A DNA stretch of 64,000 bases, from the NCBI GenBank assembly GCA_029194675.1, contig JARFXP010000002.1, positions 992,001 to 1,056,000 of the forward strand. The letters are read 5' to 3'. Source of the stretch: Nitrospira sp. (GTDB taxonomy: Bacteria > Nitrospirota > Nitrospiria > Nitrospirales > Nitrospiraceae). Under the pieces are notes generated by a model, which saw only the letters and a list, made by a program, of their open reading frames with translations, was not told where the DNA came from and searched no databases. The translations under genes were made by a program, and so were the position numbers. Positions 7,715 to 16,417 of the stretch are shown one piece after another. The first letter of the stretch is position 1; every line of letters begins with the position of its first letter.

Positions 7715-7941
7715 TTTCAAGTACTTTGGTTATAGTGTCCGCCGCCAAAATTTTCTCCAGCACGGTTTTAGTCACGATTCCGTTGGAAATCCGACCATCC
7801 CGTCCAATTTTGAACCAGCTATGAGAAGTTCAATTCTCGTGACCCCATCTTAAGAGGGATTGGAGTTTTCCTGCACAGGCTGTTAGCAATGCCGCGCTAC
7901 TTTTTCAAGGCTCAGGTCTGGCTTCACTTAGGGAGACACAC
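7715..7941. other. Non-coding stretch
   Basis: No gene recognised. It holds the leader of the lipoprotein gene that starts at 7942, with GGGAGA just before the ATG. Confidence 0.4.
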
Positions 7942-8724
7942 ATGCATTTGAAACGGATTCAGAATCACGTTCTTACCTTATTGCTTCTCGTCGGTCTTTC
8001 TGCTTGTAGCGACGGTGGGGACACGTCGACCCCATCTGCTACAGCGCCCCCTGCATCCCCTGCAGAGGGGCTTTGGACCGGGACCACCAACACCAACCGT
8101 ACTGTGACGGGGGTTGTCCTCGATGACGGCGTCTACTGGTTCCTGTATTCGATGGTTGGCGATCCTTCGCTCATCGCGGGTGTGGTCCAAGGGGAGAGCA
8201 GCTCACAAAATGGTACCCTGACGTCTTCAAACGCCACGGACTTCAGTGTGGAGCGAGGAATATCACCAACACTCATTGCCACGGTCGATGGTAGCTATAC
8301 GATGAAGCAACGTTTGGACGGGACGATTGTCTATCAGAACAACGCGCAGGCGCAAGACTCCTTTACGACGACATACGAGAGGGATTATGAGTCGGCCCCA
8401 GATATCAACGCAGTGGCGGGGACTTATACCGGACTGGTGGCTGTAGGTGAAATCGTGTCCGTTACCGTATCCGCCACTGGAGACATCACTGGTCACTCTA
8501 TTACCGACCTCTCTCCTACTGGATGCACCTTCAGCGGTTTATTTAAGCCGCGAATACACGGAAATGTTTTTGATGTGACTATCACATTCAACGGAGAGGG
8601 TGGTTGTAGTAACGGAACCACTACTGTGAAGGGAGTTGGATTTTTTCATGCAGGAAAACTCTACAGCGCCGCATTGAATAGTGACAAGACGAACGGAGTT
8701 GTGTTTATCGGTACGAAGTCGTAA
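7942..8724 (+). CDS. Secreted lipoprotein of unknown function
   Basis: A 260-residue protein with a clear lipoprotein signal: basic N terminus, hydrophobic HVLTLLLLVGLSAC, lipobox LSAC with Cys22, then a Ser/Thr/Pro-rich linker (SDGGDTSTPSATAPPASPAE). The mature part is rich in Gly, Thr and short beta-strand-like runs, including AEGLWTGTT at its start and a second half beginning AGTYTGLV, suggesting two similar beta-sandwich or lipocalin-like halves. No family can be named with confidence. An outer-membrane or periplasmic location is inferred. Confidence 0.75.
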   Translation: MHLKRIQNHVLTLLLLVGLSACSDGGDTSTPSATAPPASPAEGLWTGTTNTNRTVTGVVLDDGVYWFLYSMVGDPSLIAGVVQGESSSQNGTLTSSNATDFSVERGISPTLIATVDGSYTMKQRLDGTIVYQNNAQAQDSFTTTYERDYESAPDINAVAGTYTGLVAVGEIVSVTVSATGDITGHSITDLSPTGCTFSGLFKPRIHGNVFDVTITFNGEGGCSNGTTTVKGVGFFHAGKLYSAALNSDKTNGVVFIGTKS

Positions 8725-9032
8725 TCGATAGCGCGCGAAACGGCACGTTCTCTTTTGGCGGCGGGCTCCGCTTCGACGATGCTCATTTTGGAAGCCGCCG
8801 CCGGTTTCGTCCTGGGTAACGCACAATCTTCGCGTCAAGGAAGACCAACGGATGTGACCTCCCTCATCGATCAATGCGGTCCTCAGTTTTCGATCTTTCC
8901 CAATCAAAACCTACCAGAGCGACAGCTTGTTTGATCCTTGGCGGGCCAGTTGCCGCTGGGCGATACCTCGCATAAGATCCACCGATGTTGCGCCAATGTC
9001 GTCGCGCTGACTTCATGAAAGGGGTGACCAGG
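8725..9032. other. Non-coding stretch with possible gene remnants
   Basis: No intact gene. On the minus strand a short frame (about 8925-9019) reads DIGATSVDLMRGIAQRQLAR then ends. This could be the end of a decayed protein, but I cannot name it. Confidence 0.3.
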
Positions 9033-9344
9033 ATGCACAAGCAGATGATTGTGCTTTGCGGGATGGCATTTATCGGTGGGACATTCGGTGGTGTGATTAG
9101 TAGTCACTTACTCTCACCAAGACCAGTTGAAGCGCAGAAGCCGAATGGGGTGAACGCCGAGGAGTTCCTATTGTTGGATGCAAAAGGAAGAGCTCGAGCC
9201 GGTCTTGGGTTGGATGCGAATGGCGAAGTTGGGCTCGTTCTCAGGAGCAAAGACGGCAACCGTACCCTGACCCTCTCTCCTGACGAGCAGTCGGTCATCA
9301 AACTGGTCGAGCGAGGAGGTCGGATCATATGGGCGGCGCCGTAG
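9033..9344 (+). CDS. Small membrane-anchored or secreted protein
   Basis: A 103-residue protein starting at the ATG at 9033 (GAAAGGGG about 13 bp upstream; an in-frame ATG at 9015 is the alternative). An N-terminal hydrophobic segment (MIVLCGMAFIGGTFGGVIS) serves as signal or anchor. The remaining part contains EEFLLLDAKGRARAGLGLD and GEVGLVLRSKDGNRTLTLSP, a short beta-rich pattern I have seen in small bacterial proteins of unknown role. No catalytic motif. Confidence 0.65.
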   Translation: MHKQMIVLCGMAFIGGTFGGVISSHLLSPRPVEAQKPNGVNAEEFLLLDAKGRARAGLGLDANGEVGLVLRSKDGNRTLTLSPDEQSVIKLVERGGRIIWAAP

Positions 9345-9367
9345 CCTTTTGTGGAGGGATGAAGCCG

Positions 9368-9559
9368 TCAGACCGCCTTACGGACAAGCCCTGAGCGCAA
9401 ACATCGGGTGCACACCCGGATACGCCGATGGCTCTTGCCGACCAGAGCACGAACGGTCTGGATATTAGGATTGAACACTCGCCTGGTTTTATTGTTCGCG
9501 TGACTGACATTATTGCCCGATACAGGCTTCTTTTGGCAAATCTCGCATTGTAATGCCAC
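9368..9559 (-). CDS. rpmB: 50S ribosomal protein L28
   Basis: A structural component of the large ribosomal subunit. The 63-residue protein has two Cys pairs, CEIC near the N terminus and CTRC near residue 50, so it is the zinc-binding (C+) form of L28. [19 protein letters not shown] is the family core. It starts with GTG at 9559, with AAGGGAG seven bases upstream on the minus strand. It stands alone, with no ribosomal-protein neighbours. Confidence 0.95.
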   Translation of the reverse strand: MALQCEICQKKPVSGNNVSHANNKTRRVFNPNIQTVRALVGKSHRRIRVCTRCLRSGLVRKAV

Positions 9560-9750
9560 AGTCGTACTCCCTTCTCACTGAGTGGAGCCCACGGATTTAC
9601 AGCCGTAGCCCTGTTGAATTTCCGGCGACATCTCGCCGTAGGCGGATGAAATCAAAGTTAACGTGCGGATAGTACCATAGCCTGCCGAACGCTCACAAGC
9701 GGCAGGCGCTTCTGCGAAGGAGTTGGAATAAAATCTGAGCATGATCAAGC

Positions 9751-9780
9751 TTGACAAGTTTTGCTGCTCTCTCCTATTGT
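9751..9780 (+). promoter_or_regulatory. Candidate promoter of the btuFCD operon
   Basis: A perfect -35 TTGACA (9751-9756) and TATTGT (9775-9780) are 18 bp apart, placing the transcript start at the beginning of the cobalamin riboswitch. Confidence 0.55.
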
Positions 9781-9785
9781 GCTGC

Positions 9786-10016
9786 CCATCATAAATAACT
9801 CCGAAGTAAGGGAAGAGGGTGTGAATCCCTCGTGGTCCCGCCGCTGTCAATGGGGACGAAACCCGTCATGCCACTGTCTTGAGGCGTGAAAGGTGAAGCG
9901 TTACACGTAAGACGCAAGGGAAGTAGATCATCCTTTTACGTCTTATGTTTTACCTCTCATGCTTTAGATGGGAAGGCCGGGGAGTAGGATGAACCATGAG
10001 CCAGAAGACCTGCTCG
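9786..10016 (+). promoter_or_regulatory. Cobalamin riboswitch 1 (upstream of btuF)
   Basis: Recognised by conserved blocks in order: GGTGTGAATCCC with the following CCGCTGT, GCCACTGT (9870-9877), GGGAAGGC (9970-9977) and GAGCCAGAAGACCTGC (about 9998-10013). It should repress btuF-btuC-btuD when adenosylcobalamin is plentiful. Unusually, 92 nt separate GCCACTGT from GGGAAGGC, against 14 nt in riboswitch 2. The extra sequence is an imperfect palindrome (GCGTGAAAGGTGAA near 9884 against TTACCTCTCATGC near 9950). Confidence 0.9.
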
Positions 10017-10070
10017 GAGAATTGACCATCGTTCCCTCGAGGCTGGGGAACGGGTGAGGATGAGAAGCGG

Positions 10071-11114
10071 GTGCAATCCTCAAGGTCTATTCAGGCCTTG
10101 GGGATTTTTCTTTTGAGCCGATGGGTCAGATATCGTGGGGTTGCGACAATATGGTTGATGGTTATGCTGGCGGTGTTTTCTGCACAGACTGCTGAATCCG
10201 GGCAAGGAGATCACGGTGAAATGAAGCGACGGCAACAGGGAATCCTCACCGGCATGCCTTTTATGGCGCATGTGTCGTCACGATCATTTGTGGACGATGC
10301 CGGAAGGAATATCTACTTGGCAAAGCCGCCTGTCCGGATTATCTCTTTAGCCCCCAGCGTTACAGAAATGGTGTTCGCCATCGGCGCAGGAGACCGGCTG
10401 ATCGCCGTCACGGATTTTTGTGATTTCCCGCCCGAAGCGGCGGCCAAAACAAAAATCGGATACTCCAATCCCAATCTCGAAACGGTTATGGCGCTTCAAC
10501 CGGACCTTGTCCTGGCGCCGAAGGAATTTCTCAGGCCGGATGTTATCGCGGCGTTGGATCAGCTCAAGGTGCCGGTGTTTGTGATGGCCGCGACGACGAT
10601 CGAAGATATTCTTTCGCACCTCGGCACACTCGGACGGATGTTAGATCATCCGGCTGCTGCAAACGATTTGACGATGAGTCTGAGACAGGAACTCGTCGCG
10701 ATCAAGTCACGAACGGAGAAAGCACCGCCGGTCCGCGTGCTGTATGTCCTCAATAGTCAGCCGTTGATCACGGTCGGGCCTGGGAGTTTCATCGATCAGT
10801 TGATCAGACTCGCAGGTGGTATCAATGTCGCGGCCAGGAGTGCCACACCTTATCCGCGTCTGAGCATGGAAACGGTGTTATCGGAAGACCCTGAGGTATT
10901 GATCTTTCCGGTGGGGCAGGCCGAAGGAATTTCCGAGAGTGAACAGCGAACTTGGCGGCAGTGGACTGGGATGACTGCGGTCAAAGCCGGACGGCTGCGC
11001 CAGATTCCCTCCAGTATTGTGAACCGCCCAGGACCGCGTATCGTGCAGGCGCTACGGATGTTAGCCGAGATCGTGCATCCGGAACTGGATCTGTCCTCGT
11101 CGGTGAATCGGTAA
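10071..11114 (+). CDS. btuF: Cobalamin ABC transporter, substrate-binding protein
   Basis: A periplasmic binding protein of the BtuF/FepB class that hands corrinoids to BtuCD. The 347-residue protein has an N-terminal membrane or signal segment (about residues 24-42), then the binding fold: PVRIISLAPSVTEMVFAIGA, DFPPEA, ETVMALQPDLVLAP and the C-terminal lobe GGINVAARSATPYPRLSMET. It starts with GTG at 10071, with GAGG about 11 bp upstream; the nearby ATG is out of frame. Placement under a cobalamin riboswitch, with btuC and btuD downstream, makes corrinoid the most likely ligand. Confidence 0.9.
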   Translation: MQSSRSIQALGIFLLSRWVRYRGVATIWLMVMLAVFSAQTAESGQGDHGEMKRRQQGILTGMPFMAHVSSRSFVDDAGRNIYLAKPPVRIISLAPSVTEMVFAIGAGDRLIAVTDFCDFPPEAAAKTKIGYSNPNLETVMALQPDLVLAPKEFLRPDVIAALDQLKVPVFVMAATTIEDILSHLGTLGRMLDHPAAANDLTMSLRQELVAIKSRTEKAPPVRVLYVLNSQPLITVGPGSFIDQLIRLAGGINVAARSATPYPRLSMETVLSEDPEVLIFPVGQAEGISESEQRTWRQWTGMTAVKAGRLRQIPSSIVNRPGPRIVQALRMLAEIVHPELDLSSSVNR

Positions 11115-11123
11115 AGGGGTCAT

Positions 11124-12272
11124 ATGGCCACACCGACTTCGCAACTCGCGCCGGCCGATTCGTCCCCGATCGTTTCTCCTCCGTCGACGAAAGACGGGGC
11201 CGAGCAGCTGCAGCAATGGAAAAGCAGCGGAGCGATCCTGACGTTTCAGCGGTGGGTTGCGATCATCGGTAGCCTCATCGTAGCGAGCTTGGCTGTGTGC
11301 CTGTTGTGCCTTCAGTTCGGGGCGACAAAGCTTGACATGGGGACCGTCCTGTCGGCGTTGAGTGGATGGTCGGGTGGTGGAGCGCTCGATAAGACGGGAA
11401 CCGATACCTCCGCCGCGATCATGCTCCATATTCGTCTGCCCCGTGTCTTGACGGGTTTTCTCGTCGGAGGCAGCCTTGCGGTAGTGGGTGTGGCGCTGCA
11501 AGCCTTGCTCAGAAACCCCCTGGCGGATCCCTACGTCCTTGGCGTCTCAAGCGGAGCAGCATTGGGAGTGTCGTTAGCCATGCTGTTCGGCATCGGCACG
11601 ACACTGACGTTTCTGCCTGGGCTGCCTCTCTTCGGGTTTGTCGGGGGGTTGTTATCCCTGGGGGCGATGTATCGATTGGCTCGCTCGCGGGGGCGCTTGC
11701 CGATTCAGAGCATGTTGTTGGCCGGCGTTATTCTGAATGCCATGCTGACTGCGTTGATCATGTTCATCACATCGATTATGGACCCAAATCGGTCGGCCGG
11801 ACTCATGGCGTGGTTGATGGGCTCACTGACGGTGTCGAACTACGGCATACTGTCGATGTTCGCTTTGTATGTGGTGGGAGGAGCCTCTCTCCTTCTGCAG
11901 AAGGCTCAGATACTGAATATCCTGACCTTCGGCGAGGAGACGGCGCGCTCATTGGGTGTTGAGACGGAGCGAGTAAAAAAGCAATTGTTTTTCCTCGCTG
12001 CTCTGTTGACGGGAGCGGTCGTATCGGTGAGCGGCATGATCGGCTTTGTCGGCATGATCGTGCCGCACGCGGTCCGCATGCTGGTCGGGTCCGACCATCG
12101 CGTGCTGTTGCCGGCGTCGCTGCTCGCGGGAGGAATGTTTCTCGCGGCTGCAGACACGGTCGCTCGCACCATTCTGGCACCGAGCGAAATTCCAGTGGGG
12201 ATTGTCACCGCTCTCACTGGTGGCCCGATGTTTCTCTACCTGCTTCTATGGCGAAAGGATCAGTTGGTGTGA
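11124..12272 (+). CDS. btuC: Cobalamin ABC transporter permease
   Basis: An inner-membrane permease of the FecCD family that forms the translocation channel with BtuD. The 382-residue protein has a soluble N-terminal extension of about 50 residues, then many hydrophobic helices. Family signatures are RLPRVLTGFLVGGSLAVVG, LRNPLADPYVLGVSSGAALG and GFVGMIVPHAVRMLVG near the C terminus. It follows btuF by 9 bp and overlaps btuD by 25 bp. The long hydrophilic N terminus is longer than in E. coli BtuC. Confidence 0.93.
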   Translation: MATPTSQLAPADSSPIVSPPSTKDGAEQLQQWKSSGAILTFQRWVAIIGSLIVASLAVCLLCLQFGATKLDMGTVLSALSGWSGGGALDKTGTDTSAAIMLHIRLPRVLTGFLVGGSLAVVGVALQALLRNPLADPYVLGVSSGAALGVSLAMLFGIGTTLTFLPGLPLFGFVGGLLSLGAMYRLARSRGRLPIQSMLLAGVILNAMLTALIMFITSIMDPNRSAGLMAWLMGSLTVSNYGILSMFALYVVGGASLLLQKAQILNILTFGEETARSLGVETERVKKQLFFLAALLTGAVVSVSGMIGFVGMIVPHAVRMLVGSDHRVLLPASLLAGGMFLAAADTVARTILAPSEIPVGIVTALTGGPMFLYLLLWRKDQLV

Positions 12273-13171
12273 TCGGCTCGAATGAGCGGCAACTCTCATG
12301 GGCAGCATCGACCGATGCGATCGCCCATGGTGCGTCCCGGTTCGCCTATGAAATCGAGTCCGTTCGATTTCGCTATCATGCGGGATGGTCGTCTGGCGCC
12401 GACTGGATTCTCAATGACGTGTGTTTTCAGGTCAAGGCTGGAGAAGTTCTCGGCATCGTTGGGCCAAACGGGTCAGGAAAGACCTCGTTGCTCAAAATAC
12501 TGGCAAACGTCCTCAGTCCACAGCAGGGGATGCTCCGCTTGTTTGGGGACGACCTTGCGACGTTGACTCCACAAGATACGGCTCGTCTCATCGCCCATGT
12601 TCCTCAGGATACCCAACAGAGCTTTCCGTTTACCGTCGCGGAGACGGTCGTGATGGGACGATTCGCTCAGCGGAGACACACCTTGTGGTCTGGAGGTTTC
12701 GGCTGGGAAGACGAGGCGGATATTGCCGTCGCTGCTCAGGCTATGGCTACTGTCGACATTGCCCATCTTGCGCAGTGTCTGGTGCCGGATCTTTCCGGCG
12801 GCGAGCGACAACGGACCGTGATCGCCCGTGCCTTGGCTCAATCTCCGATGGTCCTCTTGCTCGACGAACCCACGGCGTTTCTCGATTTACAGCACCAAAT
12901 CGACATCTGTCGGGTCATACGACAGCTCAAGGAGGAACGAGGGTTCACCATTGTGTTGGTCTCCCACGATTTGAATCTTGTGAGTCAGTATTGCGACCGA
13001 ATTCTGTTGTTGGATCGCGGACGAGTGGTACGGCTTGGTTGTCCCGAAGCGGTCATTGAGCCGGAGACATTGGAAGCCGTGTATCGATGCCGGGTATTGG
13101 TGGATCGGCATCCGGGAACCGGCTTGCCTCGAGTGACACTTCCTGGACGCTGTCTGTCCAGTGGAGCATGA
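12248..13171 (+). CDS. btuD: Cobalamin ABC transporter ATPase
   Basis: The ATPase of the corrinoid importer. The 307-residue protein has Walker A GPNGSGKT (residues 72-79), the Q-loop in AHVPQDTQ, the signature LSGGERQ, Walker B VLLLDEPTAFLD and the switch His in LVSHDLN. The N-terminal 35 residues precede the usual ABC start, so a later start such as the GTG at 12269 is possible. It overlaps btuC by 25 bp, consistent with translational coupling. Confidence 0.93.
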   Translation: MAKGSVGVIGSNERQLSWAASTDAIAHGASRFAYEIESVRFRYHAGWSSGADWILNDVCFQVKAGEVLGIVGPNGSGKTSLLKILANVLSPQQGMLRLFGDDLATLTPQDTARLIAHVPQDTQQSFPFTVAETVVMGRFAQRRHTLWSGGFGWEDEADIAVAAQAMATVDIAHLAQCLVPDLSGGERQRTVIARALAQSPMVLLLDEPTAFLDLQHQIDICRVIRQLKEERGFTIVLVSHDLNLVSQYCDRILLLDRGRVVRLGCPEAVIEPETLEAVYRCRVLVDRHPGTGLPRVTLPGRCLSSGA

Positions 13172-13172
13172 T

Positions 13173-13943
13173 GTGAGTATAGGCAAAATCGCACTGCTTC
13201 ATTTGGAGACGGTTCCCGGGGCAGTCGAGCAAAATCGGTACGTGATTGTCGAGGCGATCAAACACGCCGCCGGAAAAGGTGCCGAGTGGATCGTGACACC
13301 GGAACTCGCGGTCTGCGGGCTTCAGTTCGCACATACCGTCGGCTCTGATTGGATACAGCCGCAACCCGATCCTTGGATGCAGCAGGTCTGCAAACTGGTA
13401 AAGACATTGAAACGAACCGTATTTCTGGGGTGCCCGGAGCGCGACGGCAAGCGGTTCTACAACTCGGTGTTTGTCATCGGCCCGACAGGCGAGATCCTTG
13501 GTAAACATCGCAAGATTAACGTAGCGAGCGATTCGCTGTCGTGGTCGAGCCCCGGCGATACTGTCGCTCCGATCGAGTGCGATGGGATCAAGGTTGGCGT
13601 ACTTGTCTGCAGCGACGTCTACACGTCGAATATCGCCCGTGCGCTTCAATTTGAAGGCGCGGAGATCCTCGTGTCTCCTGCCTCATGGGGCCCGGGGATT
13701 CACGGTCCGAATGGGGAATGGGAGCAGCGGACCCATGAAACTGGACTCCCGTTGATCGTCTGCAACCGAACGGGCGCAGAGAAGACCCTGGATTTCTGGA
13801 ATGCTCCGAGTCTGGTCGTACAGAACGGCACGCGGCTGCTCGCACACACGTCCAAGAAATCCGCCGTGCTGACGTTCAACTGGGATTTCGACAACATGGC
13901 CTTGCGTTCCTCACGATACGCCATCGATTATGTCCGAAATTGA
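13173..13943 (+). CDS. Carbon-nitrogen hydrolase (nitrilase superfamily)
   Basis: A cytoplasmic amidase/nitrilase-fold enzyme of 256 residues. The Glu-Lys-Cys triad is visible: Glu44 in TPELAVCG, Lys114 in GKHRKIN, Cys146 in VLVCSDVY. The substrate is unknown. It starts with GTG two bases after the btuD stop (an upstream in-frame GTG at 13161 overlaps btuD), so it is part of the riboswitch-controlled btuFCD operon. That context suggests a corrinoid-linked amide substrate, but this is inference; many family members act on small amides or ammonium donors. Confidence 0.85.
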   Translation: MSIGKIALLHLETVPGAVEQNRYVIVEAIKHAAGKGAEWIVTPELAVCGLQFAHTVGSDWIQPQPDPWMQQVCKLVKTLKRTVFLGCPERDGKRFYNSVFVIGPTGEILGKHRKINVASDSLSWSSPGDTVAPIECDGIKVGVLVCSDVYTSNIARALQFEGAEILVSPASWGPGIHGPNGEWEQRTHETGLPLIVCNRTGAEKTLDFWNAPSLVVQNGTRLLAHTSKKSAVLTFNWDFDNMALRSSRYAIDYVRN

Positions 13944-14019
13944 GGCAAGGGCTTTCGGATGCGTGACTGATTGTAATTGCCAGGAAGAGAGGCACCCCTC
14001 TCCTGCGTAGGAAACTGGG

Positions 14020-14212
14020 TGCACAACAATTATTCTGGGGGGATTCTTTAAGACTATACCGTCAGCGACGGGGAAGATGGTGCAAATCCATCACGGTGCC
14101 GCCACTGTAAGCGGGGAGTGACTCTGCAATATGCCACTGTGTGCCTTGGCACATGGGAAGGCGCAGAGAAACGACGAGCCGCAAGTCAGGAGACCCGACT
14201 GTCAGGACTATC
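14020..14212 (+). promoter_or_regulatory. Cobalamin riboswitch 2 (upstream of btuB)
   Basis: Conserved blocks in order: GATGGTGCAAATCCATC, GCCGCCACTGTAA (about 14098), GCCACTGT (14133-14140), GGGAAGGC (14155-14162) and GAGCCGCAAGTCAGGAGACC (about 14178-14197). The spacing is standard. It lies in the leader of btuB and probably controls the whole btuB-to-cobQ run, since no other promoter or terminator is obvious before 27956. Confidence 0.92.
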
Positions 14213-14241
14213 GACGCCCTTCGAGTCAAAGGGAGGTTTTC

Positions 14242-16269
14242 ATGTTGCGGTTTTCAGTCCGTCGTGTTTTTCGTGCCTGTGCCTTCATTCCGTGGACAAT
14301 CGCTCTCGCCTGTCCTGTATCGGCCGAGCAAGTCACCACGAGCGATCATCCGGATGTCGATGTTCCGGAGGTCATCGTCAGCGCGACCAAAACCCCACAG
14401 TCGCCCAAACAAGTCACGAGCGCCGTGGAAGTCATCACCGGGGAAGACATGCAGCAGCGAAATATCAGAACTGTTGCAGAGGCGCTGCGTTGGGCCCAGG
14501 GCCTTGCCGTCTTTCAAAGCGGAGGCCCCGGCACGCTCGTGAACGTACGGAGTCGTGGAGGCACACCTGAACAGACGCTTGTTTTGATCGACGGGGCGAT
14601 CGTCAACAGCGGCACGACCGGCGCGTATGATTTTGCCAACCTGACGTCCGACAACATCGAAAACATCGAAATCTTGCGCGGCAGCCAGAGCATGCTCTGG
14701 GGATCTGACGCTATGGGCGGGGTCATCAACATTACGACCAAGCGGGGACGCGGCAAGCCCAACATCTCCGGTTTTGCTGAGTACGGCTCGTTCGTTTCGA
14801 TTCGAGAAGGAGCCGGTCTGACCGGCAAAAAAGGTCCGGTGGATTTCTCCGGAACGATCACCCGTTGGGATACGGCCGGGTTTTCCGCGATCAATTATCG
14901 GCGTGGAGCGGCTGAACGCGATGGCTACCACAACTGGCAAGGATCGGTCAGGTTTGGGGCGGATCTTCCCAAGGATGGACGGCTGGAATTTAGTTTCCGC
15001 TGGCTGGAGGGCATTGTCAATTTTGATGGATTCGCGTTTAATCCGGTGACCTTTGCATCCGATCCTGCCGATGTCTTAGGAGCACAATCGAACAGTACAC
15101 AATACATCTTCGGAGGCCACTATGCGCAGCCGGTTACCTCATGGTGGTCGCAACGGCTGACCTTGTCACGAGCGACTGAAAAGCTTGTGAGTTTCGGGGG
15201 AACGCTCGAACGGAACGTCGTGACCGACGGCGATTTCGTGCCGATTGGATTCCCGTTCAGCTCTCAAATTGAAACCGCCAGCAACCGGATTGAATGGCAG
15301 CACAATATCCAGGTCGGCAAACCGTTGTCGCTGACGGCAGGTTATCAGTTTCGCGAACAGAAAGGTAGCAATACGGATCTGCTCACGCAGACGGCTACCT
15401 TTACGGATAAGACCCTCAGCAGCAATGCGGGATTCGGCGAAGCCCAGTTGAATCTTTGGGATCGTGTATTTGGAACCGCCGGTATTCGGTATGACGCGTA
15501 CAACGTCTTCGGAAGTGCCACAACCTATCGCGTGACTGGGGGGTACTTGCATCGCGAAACCGGCACGAAACTACGCGGCAGCTATGCGACGGGATTTCGA
15601 GCACCCACGATCAACGAGTTGTTCTTCCCGGGGTTCGGAAATCCGAACTTGCAACCGGAGAAGAGTCAAGCGCTCGACGCGGCCATCGAACAAACGTTCC
15701 CCGATGATCGAGGCTCGATCAGCGTAGGGTACTTTTGGACTCGCTATCGCAATCTCATCTTGACGGTATTCGATCCGACCGAATGCACGGCTCCTGGCTC
15801 ATTTGGGTTCTGCCCTCAGAATGCTGGATTGGCTAGGGCGGAAGGAGTAGAAGTCAGCACGAAGGTGAAGTTGTTGCGCGACAGACCATGGATGAAAAAC
15901 TTGGATCTGCTTGTCAATTATACATACGCGGCCACGCAGGATCTCAGCAGTGGTTCGGATACGCGTCTTCCCAAGTGGCCGCTCAACCAAGTTTCGACGA
16001 TCATCAGCTATCAGCCCATTGAAGGTCTGCTTGCCAGATTGGAGGGGCGCTACGTGGGTCAGCGGTTTAACAACACTGGGAATCAAGGATCGATGCCGTC
16101 CTTCGTGGTTTGGAATCTAGCCGCAAGTTACGATGTCACGAAGCAGATCCAGGCATACTTGCGTGCCGACAACATCTTCAACGAAGAGTACGAAGAGATT
16201 CTTTACTTCGGCACGCCGATCCGCTCTATCTTTGGGGGTGTGCGGATCTCGTACGATTTGCCCCTGTAG
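14242..16269 (+). CDS. btuB: TonB-dependent corrinoid receptor
   Basis: An outer-membrane barrel that takes up cobalamin-like corrinoids using TonB energy. The start at 14242 follows GGGAGG and gives a signal peptide (about residues 1-28, cleavage near VSAEQ). The TonB box is PEVIVSATKTPQ. The plug domain spans about residues 50-165 (RSRGGTPEQTLVLIDGAIVN, ILRGSQSMLWGSDAMGGVIN) and the barrel covers the rest to a C-terminal aromatic-rich end (GGVRISYDLPL). At 675 residues the length is usual. The cobalamin riboswitch upstream supports the substrate. Confidence 0.93.
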   Translation: MLRFSVRRVFRACAFIPWTIALACPVSAEQVTTSDHPDVDVPEVIVSATKTPQSPKQVTSAVEVITGEDMQQRNIRTVAEALRWAQGLAVFQSGGPGTLVNVRSRGGTPEQTLVLIDGAIVNSGTTGAYDFANLTSDNIENIEILRGSQSMLWGSDAMGGVINITTKRGRGKPNISGFAEYGSFVSIREGAGLTGKKGPVDFSGTITRWDTAGFSAINYRRGAAERDGYHNWQGSVRFGADLPKDGRLEFSFRWLEGIVNFDGFAFNPVTFASDPADVLGAQSNSTQYIFGGHYAQPVTSWWSQRLTLSRATEKLVSFGGTLERNVVTDGDFVPIGFPFSSQIETASNRIEWQHNIQVGKPLSLTAGYQFREQKGSNTDLLTQTATFTDKTLSSNAGFGEAQLNLWDRVFGTAGIRYDAYNVFGSATTYRVTGGYLHRETGTKLRGSYATGFRAPTINELFFPGFGNPNLQPEKSQALDAAIEQTFPDDRGSISVGYFWTRYRNLILTVFDPTECTAPGSFGFCPQNAGLARAEGVEVSTKVKLLRDRPWMKNLDLLVNYTYAATQDLSSGSDTRLPKWPLNQVSTIISYQPIEGLLARLEGRYVGQRFNNTGNQGSMPSFVVWNLAASYDVTKQIQAYLRADNIFNEEYEEILYFGTPIRSIFGGVRISYDLPL

Positions 16270-16417
16270 CTTCGCATGAACCATTTGGTGACTGTCAAAG
16301 GAGAGTATCCATGATTCTGGCTCGCCGGTCATTGGTATGCCGAGCGTCACCGTGATGCCTTAGGGCGAGGGACGATTCAGATAAAGGCTATCTGAATTTC
16401 AACAAGGGTATAGCGAA

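Noticed and set aside
7391..7824. Several short frames around the tRNA-Gly (e.g. reading SGRWDLNPRQ)
   Set aside because: They are translations of tRNA sequence and its inverted copy, a common artefact.
9575..9850. Minus-strand 91-residue frame
   Set aside because: It runs through the btuF promoter and into cobalamin riboswitch 1, so it is a chance frame.
14131..14241. In-frame extension of BtuB upstream to 14131
   Set aside because: The extension lies in the conserved riboswitch sequence; the ATG at 14242 has a good site and gives a signal peptide.
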